DNA of 62,378 nucleotides from Symsagittifera roscoffensis (taxonomy: Eukaryota > Xenacoelomorpha > Acoela > Convolutidae). The position numbers and the translations under genes were made by a program. This document shows, piece after piece, positions 53,817-62,378 of this stretch. The notes beneath the pieces were generated by a model. It ran no database searches, was not told where the DNA came from, and saw only the letters and a program-made list of their open reading frames with translations. Within the stretch, counting starts at the first letter, position 1. The number at the start of each line of letters is the position of its first letter. The stretch is from the NCBI RefSeq assembly GCF_963678635.1, contig NW_026971327.1, positions 64,001-126,378 of the forward strand. Reading direction: 5' to 3'.

Positions 53817-56800
53817 TTATCGTTCTCGTCCGGTAGTGGTCCAGCAAAATCCAGCTGGATTTCCTCGTTCGGTTCTACTACGGCACTCCTTGCAATTCTG
53901 TGCTGCCGTCACTATGTCCCGATGAAGGTATGGGTACCAAATATGTTTGGCAGCTTCTAACATACTTCCTTGTCCTGGGTGGGTTAAGTGAATTGAGTCC
54001 AATATAATCTGTCTAAGTTGTTTCGGGATTACTACTCTGTCGTCATAGAGTAGCACATTGTCTCGGACTGACAAACGGTCGCGCACGTTATAAAAATAAG
54101 GGCCGTAACAGGCTTTTATTTGTTCCCACTTTTGGTTTCTGATCATGTTGATCAGAGGCTGGAGGTTTCTGTCGCGTTTTGTGGCGGCCGCAATGAAGTC
54201 CACGTCCAGTGCCTTTCTGAGATTCTTTCGGAAGAGTGGCACATCTTCGTCCTCCATTGAGATGGCCTGACACTCCGTTTGTTCCTCTGTTGGGTCTGTT
54301 TGGCATAGCTGATCTGATTTCCTGACAAATGTGAAGCTATCTTGTGAGGGAATTACTTGATGTCTAACATCGCTAAAGGACAGTGTGGATTGGCCTGGCT
54401 CTTCGGGCATTTCAGCGAATGACGTAAGTTTAGTGGGTGGAATCGATAAGGTTGTCTGTTGGCCGCTGTGGCATTTCCTCATGATTCTTTTGAAAGGGGG
54501 TAATGACATTCCTGTCTGTAATTGGCGGCTCATGTTGTCGGCGGCTGGGTTAGTAGATGTTGAATTAAAACACACTTGTTGTTGTCGATGACGAATTGCT
54601 GTTTCTTCTTTACGTAATTGATTTATTGAAGGCTGGTGGCAAATGTTTGAATTTTTCGGACTATAGTTTGAAATGTTTTGATCTGACTGAGAGAAAGTTG
54701 AAAATTTTGAATGTGACGGAGAGTGACTGTTTGTGAGAGAATGATCATTAACAGTGAATTGTGTTTCTTTTGTGTGCGAAAGTGAACGATTAAAGTTTTC
54801 GTTCCGGTCGAGCTGTAATGTGCGTTGAAATCCGCATGGATTTTCAGTCATTTCGATATTAGCTATAGTGCTGTCTTGAAATTCCAGGCAAGAAATGAAA
54901 TCGTCAATGAGTGCGACAACAAAATGTTCATCCCAATATGCGGGAGGTTGTGGTTTTCCTACCGGATGGCGCGAAATGTAGTCTATTAAGCCCATTTTAC
55001 TGCCGGAAAGGTGTTTGATGTCAAAATCGAATGGAATAAGACGGTCAATCCATCTGGTTAGGCGACTTTGATAAGTTTTATTACTTTTATTGCTATTTAG
55101 GGCACTAACCAAAGCTTGATGATCAGTAATTAGTGTAAAGCGGCGGCCATACAGATAATATTTAAAATGATCAATAGCCCATACCGCAGCTAGGAGTTCC
55201 AATTCATTTACCGAATATTTATTTTCACATGCATTTAGGAATCTGGACGCGTACGCCACCGTACCCCATCCGTCTGGAGTTTCCTGTTCGAGAGCAGCTC
55301 CTATACCCTCGCGGCTGGCGTCACAGACTATCCGTGTTTCTCGGTTACTCACAAAGTGACGATTTTCTGTGATGTTTCGCACCGCTGTCAGAATTGTCTG
55401 AAATGCCTTTTCATGTTCTTGGTTCCAAATATAATGAAATTTTGAAGAAGATGATAAGAGCGGCCTCAATGGTGTGCACAATTGTGCCAGGTTGGGTATA
55501 AATTTATTTAGATGATGAATCGAACCCATAAAACTTTTGAGTTGTTTGAATGTTTTAGGGTGTTGTAGATTAGTGATCGCTTCGGTTTTCTTGTGCATTG
55601 GTATTGTCCCGTATTCATTTATTATGAATCTCAGCCATTCGACCTCTTTACAGCCGAATTTGCATTTGTTTAAAGAAATCGCCATATTTTCCTGATCCAG
55701 TTTATCTAATACTTTCTTCAGCTTGTCCATGTGTTGTTCTTTTGTTCCGTGAGATATAATTAATATATCATCTAGAAACGCGAAAGTATCTTTTTCGTTG
55801 TTTAAAGTTAGGTCAATGGCTTTCTGGAATTCTGCGGGCATGTCCGTGAGCCCGTAAAATCCTGTTTGGAACTGATAGGTTCCCGTCGCTTGTCCACCAA
55901 TTATACTAAAGTTACACTGCGTTTTAGTTTTTTCATCTAATTTCAATTGGCTATAGGCATATCGGAGATCAATGGTAGAAAAATATGTTGTGCCTGGTTT
56001 GCCATTACCCTCTTGAGCTGATTGTGCCACATTATCGAGCAGAACGTCGATGTTAGGCATCTGGTACTTGTTTTTATGTATCGCTTTGTTGATTTGTTTT
56101 GAGTCCATTGCTAACTTGATTGACTGATCTTTCTTTACCGTGATAACGATTGGACTAATAAATTGTTTGTCGCTACAACTGTCGAGCTTCACGATATGGC
56201 CTTGGTCAATTAAAGATTTAAGTTCTTGTTCAACTTTTTCCTGAATATGAATCGGGATTCGGCGGCCTTTCTGTTGCAGTGCCTTGAAGTCATGTAAAAA
56301 TTTTGTATGAACTTCATGGTTTTTTGATCGACCGATACGGGTGCATAACCCCGGGTATGCTGTTTTAACCCAGTTTGTGATGGCCGTGTCTGATTGCTCT
56401 GGATCTGTAATGTAATTGATTGACTTACCAGTTGGTTTTTCCTGTTGAAGGTGAATGCCTAGTTGTGGGAGCAAATTGCGACCCAGGATGTTTGCCCGTT
56501 TATCGTCAACCACCACGAATGGCGCTGTGTTAATTGTCCACCCTCCTGATTCTATAGGGGCAATCAGCCTGCCGAACGCAGGGATTTTATAACCATTGTA
56601 GCAGACCATTCTATTTGCCTCGTCATTTTGGTTGAGCTGAATACGTCGAGTTCGTGGCACCGTATTTTCTAATATGACCGCTGTTTTGTTATTTACAAAC
56701 GATGTTGGGGATCCTGTGTCTGCAATGAAGGTAATGCTGTTCGTCCCAATTTTAACTCGAATAAGGTGTCCTATTAAGTCGTTTGTTGTTAAGCTTCCTG

Positions 56801-58037
56801 CCGTTTCTTCTTCGTAATGTACCGCATTTACGCTGTTGTCATCTGGATGTATGAATTCCCATCCCGGGACGACATCCCCTGCCTGGAGATAGTCGACATA
56901 CGCTGCTATGTCGGTGTCCTGGACGTTCACTTCGGGATTTGCTTCTTCGCTGATAGCATTAACATTGGAGGAGTTACAGAGTCGTGCGTAGTGTCCTCTT
57001 TTTGTGCACTTATTGCAAATCTTGTCTTTTGCTGGACATTGTTGGAGGTGACCGGGTCCGAACGGATTACCGCACTTAAAGCAAGATTGTTTTCTGTCTC
57101 TGTTTTGTCGTTGCGAGCTTCCCCGCTGTGTTTGTCCTCGACCGCTATTGTTTCCTCTTCTGTTATTACGGTACGGGTCCCCTCCTCTTCTTTGAATGAA
57201 CCCAACTGGTTCTGTTTTTATACCCGTTTGTTGAAAAGGATTAGTCGTTGAACCCTGCTTGCGGATTTGAATTTGATTTTCCAACCCTTTTTCTCTGCGT
57301 ATTGCGTATTCAAACGCTTGCTCTGGGGATTTGGTCTCGGCTAGTAGATCTTTTTGTACTTCATCATTTGTCATATTTGCTGTGAATAAGTCTCGAATAA
57401 TCTCTGTCTCTAATGTGTTACTGTTGCAATTGGGACATTTGAAGTTTCCTTTTATGACCAATTCAGTGAGCCCGCAGTGGAACTGTTCCAGCGTTTCTGT
57501 TTTATTCTGCTTTCTTGTGAATGCCTCGTATCTATCAAATGTAACATTACGGTCTTTAATGAAAAGGTGTTCCAATCGATTCCAGAATGCTCTCGTTGAT
57601 ATTTCTTGTATCTTTATGTCTGGATAGTGTTGGTTTAGGCGTCTTTGACCTTCGTTACCAAGACTCAGGTAAATGTAGCTTCTGACTTTTATGTCGGCTT
57701 CCTCCCATGGTATTCCATCCACGGTGGGTCCCAAGTTGTCCAGTTGGGCACATTGGTTGTCCCATTGTATCTTTTTTTCTTGGTTACGAATGTTCCTGTC
57801 CCTGGTTTGTGCTTGTGTTTCCCCTTCTATAGGTAGTTCATAGCCGGGTTCTTGCGGTTTTCTCACTGCAGGTGGATCTCGTAATAACTTTTGCAGGTTT
57901 ATGCCATCTTTTGCGACAATTCCTAAGTAGAGTTGCTGGTTCCACTTCTCCCACTCTGTTGGCGGTTCCGCCGAGGCTTTTTGCCAGAATGGGGCAATAC
58001 CGAGTGGGTTTTTTGTTGTAAGTGCTGGCTGCGCCAT
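53817..58037 (-). CDS. gag-pol: Gag-protease-reverse transcriptase-RNase H-integrase N-terminus, 1406 aa
   Basis: Residues 1-300 form Gag. Two zinc knuckles lie at about 319-354 (CFKCGNPFGPGHLQQC, CNKCTKRGHYARLC). The aspartic protease has DTG at about 440. RT spans about 590-830, with the first catalytic Asp in STIDLRYAYSQL (about 690) and FLDD at about 754-757 in place of the common YLDD or YVDD. RNase H follows (CDASREG at 905, NELELLAAV, TDHQALV). A Ser/Gln/Asn-rich insert of about 230 residues (1060-1290) separates it from the integrase zinc domain (HLTH, CKEC at 1350-1385). The last 20 residues are out of frame with the integrase core. Gag and Pol are fused without a frameshift. The start ATG uses the last base of the 5' LTR. 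Confidence 0.92.
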   Translation of the reverse strand: MAQPALTTKNPLGIAPFWQKASAEPPTEWEKWNQQLYLGIVAKDGINLQKLLRDPPAVRKPQEPGYELPIEGETQAQTRDRNIRNQEKKIQWDNQCAQLDNLGPTVDGIPWEEADIKVRSYIYLSLGNEGQRRLNQHYPDIKIQEISTRAFWNRLEHLFIKDRNVTFDRYEAFTRKQNKTETLEQFHCGLTELVIKGNFKCPNCNSNTLETEIIRDLFTANMTNDEVQKDLLAETKSPEQAFEYAIRREKGLENQIQIRKQGSTTNPFQQTGIKTEPVGFIQRRGGDPYRNNRRGNNSGRGQTQRGSSQRQNRDRKQSCFKCGNPFGPGHLQQCPAKDKICNKCTKRGHYARLCNSSNVNAISEEANPEVNVQDTDIAAYVDYLQAGDVVPGWEFIHPDDNSVNAVHYEEETAGSLTTNDLIGHLIRVKIGTNSITFIADTGSPTSFVNNKTAVILENTVPRTRRIQLNQNDEANRMVCYNGYKIPAFGRLIAPIESGGWTINTAPFVVVDDKRANILGRNLLPQLGIHLQQEKPTGKSINYITDPEQSDTAITNWVKTAYPGLCTRIGRSKNHEVHTKFLHDFKALQQKGRRIPIHIQEKVEQELKSLIDQGHIVKLDSCSDKQFISPIVITVKKDQSIKLAMDSKQINKAIHKNKYQMPNIDVLLDNVAQSAQEGNGKPGTTYFSTIDLRYAYSQLKLDEKTKTQCNFSIIGGQATGTYQFQTGFYGLTDMPAEFQKAIDLTLNNEKDTFAFLDDILIISHGTKEQHMDKLKKVLDKLDQENMAISLNKCKFGCKEVEWLRFIINEYGTIPMHKKTEAITNLQHPKTFKQLKSFMGSIHHLNKFIPNLAQLCTPLRPLLSSSSKFHYIWNQEHEKAFQTILTAVRNITENRHFVSNRETRIVCDASREGIGAALEQETPDGWGTVAYASRFLNACENKYSVNELELLAAVWAIDHFKYYLYGRRFTLITDHQALVSALNSNKSNKTYQSRLTRWIDRLIPFDFDIKHLSGSKMGLIDYISRHPVGKPQPPAYWDEHFVVALIDDFISCLEFQDSTIANIEMTENPCGFQRTLQLDRNENFNRSLSHTKETQFTVNDHSLTNSHSPSHSKFSTFSQSDQNISNYSPKNSNICHQPSINQLRKEETAIRHRQQQVCFNSTSTNPAADNMSRQLQTGMSLPPFKRIMRKCHSGQQTTLSIPPTKLTSFAEMPEEPGQSTLSFSDVRHQVIPSQDSFTFVRKSDQLCQTDPTEEQTECQAISMEDEDVPLFRKNLRKALDVDFIAAATKRDRNLQPLINMIRNQKWEQIKACYGPYFYNVRDRLSVRDNVLLYDDRVVIPKQLRQIILDSIHLTHPGQGSMLEAAKHIWYPYLHRDIVTAAQNCKECRSRTERGNPAGFCWTTTGRER
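58019..58036 (-). other. Primer-binding site of the retrotransposon
   Basis: TGGCGCAGCCAGCACTTA follows the 5' LTR with no spacer on the minus strand. TGG at the start pairs with the CCA end of a tRNA. I cannot name the tRNA. The site lies within the gag coding sequence. Confidence 0.6.
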
Positions 58038-58405
58038 GTTATACCCTCAACCGTTGGGTGAGGTATACACTGTGTAATCTATGTAGTCAAAGTCTATGCT
58101 TAATCGCTAACTGAGAATAAGAATACGAAGAGATAGAGAACAACTTAAATTCAGTTTAGAAAGTTAAGTCTGATTCGAATCTGACCTCGAAATCATGAGA
58201 GAGACAGAGACTCATAAATAACTATTGAATATGGTGTTAGGTTTAATAGGTACTTAATTTATATCAGACTTCTATATAGTTCAGTTTACATAAGTATATA
58301 TGGTTAGCACTCAGGATGGACATACTGTCTTAGGTAGACATAGTTCTAGTATATCCGAATGGATATCAGTTCATATCGGTACCTACTGTATCCGTATGGA
58401 TAACA
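58037..58405 (-). mobile_element. LTR (5' LTR of the minus-strand gypsy element), 369 bp
   Basis: Partner of 50887-51255, with one difference. It should contain the promoter of the element, read toward lower coordinates. Its final A completes the gag ATG. Confidence 0.95.
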
Positions 58406-58410
58406 CTCTG
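58406..58410. repeat. Target-site duplication, right (CTCTG)
   Basis: Matches 50882-50886 exactly. Confidence 0.85.
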
Positions 58411-59480
58411 ATATAGTGTTTTTTCAAATCGGGAAATATTTCAAAAAAAGTTTTATTAGTATAGAAGATACTTCAGAATAAATTCAAGAGCTCCTAGAAA
58501 ACAATGAGTTGTACTGGATTTTCATTATCAGTCTCCAAAATTTCTGAAATGCTCAATTGTATTGAAAGGTTAATCTTTAATGCTCTAAACAGAAATTAAA
58601 TCAATAAATTCAACCATAATCTTTTATACTGTATGATATAGTTGATTTTATCTTTGAAGAGATCTTAAATTTTCAGTACTTTCACAAAATGCACATCAGT
58701 CACTTCACTAAAGCCATTATTATTTTCTTATTTAATTAACACTTTTAAGGTTTATAATTTAATTGGTGATTTTCAATTACCCGACACCCTCTCATTTAAC
58801 CCCAAGTCTCATTTTCTTATTAATCTCCCCTCAATCTCCCCTCCGCTATTTCTTGGCAAGTGGGGAGAGTAGGTGTGCTAGAGGTGGAGGTTTTTTTATG
58901 GGGGGAGGCGTACGGGGGTATCCTGAACTTGGTGAATGTGGATGGGGTTGAAAGCGCTGAACAAGGGCGACGGATCACTACGAGGCCAAACTGCGTGATT
59001 TGTGAACTGTATGCGGATTCCGCAAGAAGCCGAAACCTATTTGTTGCGGAGTTCGCAATACTTTTAGTTTTCGTTGACCTTCTTTGCGGGTTGTTTCAAC
59101 GCTGGGACATTTTTTTTGTTTGGCATCTGAAATTAGAGTACAAGTTTTATAAGTAACATTACTCTTAACCTTTTCAAATCATATCCACAAATCTTATCGA
59201 GGTGCCTAAAATTGGGCGCAAAAAAAAAAAACAAACCGACAGCTTTTCAGCGCCTGCTTAACCATTTTTGATTCTACTCTTAGGTGTAGTTAAGAGAATT
59301 CGTCAAAAATTGCCGTTCGTTGTTAAATAATGTTCTGGGGTATAAATTCCTTGAGTGCCTATTTGGTTCAAATTATTATAATCAAAGTTTTCTGTTTTCC
59401 TTGCAAACAATTTTCGTCGCAGATAAGTTGTTGACATTTGATATTATTTTTCTTTTTGCTGTATTAGATTTCCTCAACTA
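58406..59480. repeat. Dispersed repeats R2 (copy 2) and R1 (partial)
   Basis: 58411-59060 matches 44166-44840 closely; 59230-59480 matches the left half of R1 (TCTACTCTTAGG, TAAATAATGTTCTGGGG, CTTGCAAACAATTTTCGT). A CAACTAGATTTCCT duplication ends it near 59490. Confidence 0.7.
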
Positions 59481-59489
59481 GATTTCCTC

Positions 59490-61725
59490 AACTAGATGTT
59501 CTCTGCTCATGATGTACCTTAAAAAACGATGCTTTAATAATTTTACTCAGTAACATCAGTATTAGAGCAAGATAATCTAAAAAAAACTTATGACAAACTC
59601 AAACCATTGACAAATAGTTTTTCAAAGAATCCAAACATGACCTTGTATCCTGCCTGAAATTTTTTAACATTAAAACTTATAGTCAATTTCAAAGTTTTAT
59701 TTTTTTTATTTTAATTGCATTGAATAAGTTACTTGCAAAAACTCACAATTTCGTTTGATCTACACCAATTTTTCCGCAAAATATAGGTATATTTTGTTTC
59801 TTAGCGATGTTTTGTCAAAATTAAAAGTATTCTTTTTTAAAATGGCGATAGAATGCACAATGAACTCCGGAGTTCCTAGATGATAATCAGTTATACTGGT
59901 TTCTTATTTTCAGTCTCATTTTTTCAATTTTTAGTTGATTATTTTTTAACTGAGTGATATCAAAAATTCAAACATGATCTTTTTTGAAATACGTAACAAT
60001 TGATATAAATGTTCAAAAGTTTTTGAGTACATTCACACAAATACATTTCAGTCATTTCGATTAAACCATCATTTTGTCTTAATTTTTTTTTATCACTTTT
60101 TGGAATTGTTCTTCTTTTTAGTGACATTTTAGGACCCGACACCCTAAAATTTATCCCCAAGTTTCTTTTTTTGTTCGTTTTCACCTCGTTGACTTCATTT
60201 TTTTTTTTAGGTTGTAGAGAGTAAGTGTGCTAGGGAACACAAGGCTAGTAAATGCGGGGAGGAAAACGGGGTTGTCTTGTACTTGGTAATGTGCTTAGTG
60301 TTGAAAGCAATGAGTAAGGGCGGTGGATCAATTGGTGGCCAAACTGGGTATTTTTTGAGATGTATGCGGATTCCGCAAGAGACCAAAAACTGATTTTTTT
60401 AAATGATCCGTACTATTGTTTGTTTTTGTTTAAATCTTTTTGCTGTTTTGGATGCCACAAAAAAAATAATCAAAAGACCATATTGCTCAAAATTGCTACA
60501 CAAACAAACAAAGTTGCAGAATCCGCAATAAAATGCGCGACATCCGGAACAGTTTGTAGAATCCACAAACGTTTATTGAAACATGTGTTACTAAAGCTGC
60601 GCTGTCGCGGAAGCCGCAATTATAAGCGGAACACACAAAGTATGAGAGGTATCCGCAAATTTCATTCTGTACCCTCAGTTTGTTTCCGGAAGGAAGTATT
60701 AAGAAAAGTTATTTCTTGAAAAAACTGTTTTACATGTAATTTTTGACAAGGTTGAAGACTCACCAGCGAGTCTTTCCAAAAATTCAATCTCAATTACTGC
60801 CAACAGTTTGAAGTCAAAAGCTACATTTCTCATCATTTCATTTCGAAAATTTCCAATCTTTAATACAGAAAGTTAAGAAACAAAATTGCGCTGTCGAAGT
60901 TAATTATTACATGGAACATAATGCTGAATTAGTCGAAAACTTCATTTCAATGTATAATCAAACTTTTTTCAAATTATGCCTAAGATTATGTGCAATTTAT
61001 AATTTATTCTCCCATCATTTAATTTCCTGGTCTTTCTGACAGTTGAGGAAAAAAATTGTGCTGAAAAACTCGATTTCCGAAAAACCTTCAGTCAATTTTA
61101 TTTTTAACAGTATAATATCAAACAACTTGAGCACAATCTTTTATAAAATACGTTATAGTTGATATAAATGTGTAAAAGTTCTTTGAATACGCTCACAAAA
61201 CTATATGTCAGTCATTTCCATTTAACCATCAATTTGTCTTATTTTCTTAACCCTTTTTCGGCTTGTTTTAATTACTGGACACCCTTCAATTTAAAGTTTC
61301 AATTACTGTTTATTTCCCCTCAATTAATCTCCTCGTTTATTTCCGCTCTTTTGGAGGGTATTGTGCTAGGGAATAGGACGTTCGTAAGTGAGGGGAGGCG
61401 AGCGGAGGCATCTTGAATTTGGTGAAAGTGGACGGGGTTGAAAGCATTGAGTAAGTGCGACTGATCATTATGAGCCCAAACTGTACTCTTCATGAATTGT
61501 ACGAGAACTCCGAATAATTTGAAAATTTATAAATGTCGGAAAGGTCAATTTTGTGTTTTTTTTTGATATTCTGGATTTTTTTGTTTCCACGAGTGAACAG
61601 CCAGAATACCATATTGCTCAGAATCCCTATAAAAAGAAACGATTTTGCGGAACTCGCAAAAGTTTTGCGAAATCCAGAACAATAATTAAAAACCACAAAC
61701 ATCTAATCATAAACCTGTAAAACAA
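59490..61725. repeat. Older, diverged R2 copies
   Basis: Two further copies of the R2 block order can be traced at about 59560-60400 (GTGTGCTAGGGAACA, ATGCGGATTCCGCAAGA at 60363) and 60990-61520 (GTGCTAGGGAATAGG, GGTTGAAAGCATTGAG). Several short CCGCAA/TTGCGG motifs appear between them. No gene that I can support. Confidence 0.5.
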
Positions 61726-61905
61726 GACAAGACTGCTCGTATCACGGCGAAGCCCTGAAGGTTCCGACTGGCTTTTATGGTTTCATGGGGCAGTAATAAC
61801 ATTAAAAAAATAAAATGTAATAAAAAAAACAATATGAAATTTTTTTTTATTTGAAATTTTTTCTGAAAATCATACCCCCACACGCCATATAAATTAGAAA
61901 AAATT
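61726..61905. repeat. Diverged copy of the 41889-type CTCGTATCA repeat
   Basis: CTCGTATCACGGCGAAGCC and GAAGGTTCCGACTGGC match 41893-41940, and CCCCCACACGCCATAT near 61873 matches the 42045 landmark. Both copies have an A-rich stretch between these two parts. Confidence 0.6.
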
Positions 61906-62378
61906 AGATTTAGCCCCTTGTAAAAAATCAATTACGGCAAATCAGCTTCTTTCAACCAATCTGGAACAATTTCAAGACGGATTAACTCTCCGCTTACACG
62001 TTAATAGCGGTAAAGTTATATCGCGCGTCAATTGTCCCATATTGGCCCAGATGGCAACCTTTAAAACCCCATAACTTCACGACAAATGATCACAGGTGAA
62101 ATATCTTTTCAGATTTGAGCTCAGGACAACAATACTTTTTGAATGATATTCCGCAATTGTAAACCGACTTCCCAAATTGTAAGCGGGATCCGCAAACTTT
62201 ATACTGAATACCCATTTTGGTTGCGAAGTGTAGTAACAGTTATAGTTACCTCTCGAACGTTATTGTTCCGACTTTCGTAACGAAAGTAACCGAATATTTG
62301 TGCTCGGGGTGGGTTTTTTCTTCAGACAAGTTTTGACTTTTTAACTAGCCATTTTTGACGGGATTTTTTATATCATTC
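61906..62378. other. Right end of the window, no gene recognised
   Basis: AT-rich with a few CCGCAA and GCGGGATCCGCAA motifs like those in the preceding repeats. Nothing further can be supported. Confidence 0.4.

Larger units (their letters stand above)
50887..58405 (-). mobile_element. Ty3/gypsy-type LTR retrotransposon, near-intact
   Basis: A 7519-bp element in minus orientation with 369-bp LTRs, a 5-bp target-site duplication, a gag-protease-RT-RNase H frame, an integrase frame and a further in-frame tail. The order protease-RT-RNase H-integrase defines the Ty3/gypsy group. The gag and pol styles resemble a gypsy group widespread in invertebrates. No envelope-like frame is present. It inserted into dispersed repeat R2. 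LTR identity points to a very recent insertion. Confidence 0.95.

Noticed and set aside
56817-57251. 144-codon plus-strand frame within gag
   Set aside because: It is antisense to the zinc knuckles and the basic Gag region; a shadow frame.
59960-60719. Frames of 74 and 119 codons in the right part
   Set aside because: They cross boundaries of diverged R2 repeats, are not kept in other copies and have AT-driven composition.

Overview
The window looks like repeat-rich, AT-rich nuclear DNA of a small-genome invertebrate, most likely a rhabditid (Caenorhabditis-like) nematode. Evidence: very short introns (47 bp in a repeated 5' leader, 64-83 bp elsewhere), TTTCAG or TTTAG acceptors placed just before start codons (at 16951 and at 35001) as expected for spliced-leader trans-splicing, metazoan-type mobile elements, and no bacterial gene structure. 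The lineage is inferred, not proven.

Region 1 (1-19.35 kb) is a segmentally duplicated gene cluster. A unit of about 5.5-5.7 kb occurs in tandem (offsets 5495 and 5736 bp), and a 1.85-kb piece is repeated in inverted orientation at 17.46-19.35 kb. Each unit carries a 162-aa gene (A), a second diverged copy of it (A'), a two-exon zinc-finger gene (D) divergent from a 184-aa gene (B), and a 46-52-aa two-helix membrane microprotein that directly follows B and recurs before A'. Genes E, F and G lie at the far end. I recognise none by name. The small proteins A, B, E, F and G share a beta-strand-rich layout ending in a short helix that resembles the PC4/Sub1 single-strand DNA-binding fold. This is a fold-level hypothesis only. 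Promoters carry arrays of CCAAT boxes at regular spacing. All three A' copies, the third D copy, E and F are broken.

Region 2 (19.35-29.3 kb) is non-genic: AT-rich sequence, a minisatellite, a C homopolymer, a dispersed repeat, a 108-bp tandem repeat and about 18 copies of a 342-bp satellite, part of which has a dimeric higher-order pattern.

Region 3 (30.3-41.1 kb) looks like a large DNA transposon or its remains: an SGNH-hydrolase gene, a TNP2/DUF4218-like transposase and an intact five-exon gene with a BEN-like C-terminus, all on the minus strand. A palindromic element related to GCCRGCGTGATA..TATCACGGGC lies upstream of both the transposase and the BEN-like gene and recurs about every 315 bp over 2.8 kb. 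The transposase and hydrolase have frameshifts, some at homopolymers.

Region 4 (41.4-62.4 kb) is layered repeats (177-bp and 182-bp tandem arrays, an ATCGAT-rich block, several dispersed families) interrupted at 50887-58405 by a young Ty3/gypsy-type LTR retrotransposon on the minus strand. It has 369-bp LTRs differing at one position, a CTCTG target-site duplication, gag-protease-RT-RNase H and an integrase in a second frame.
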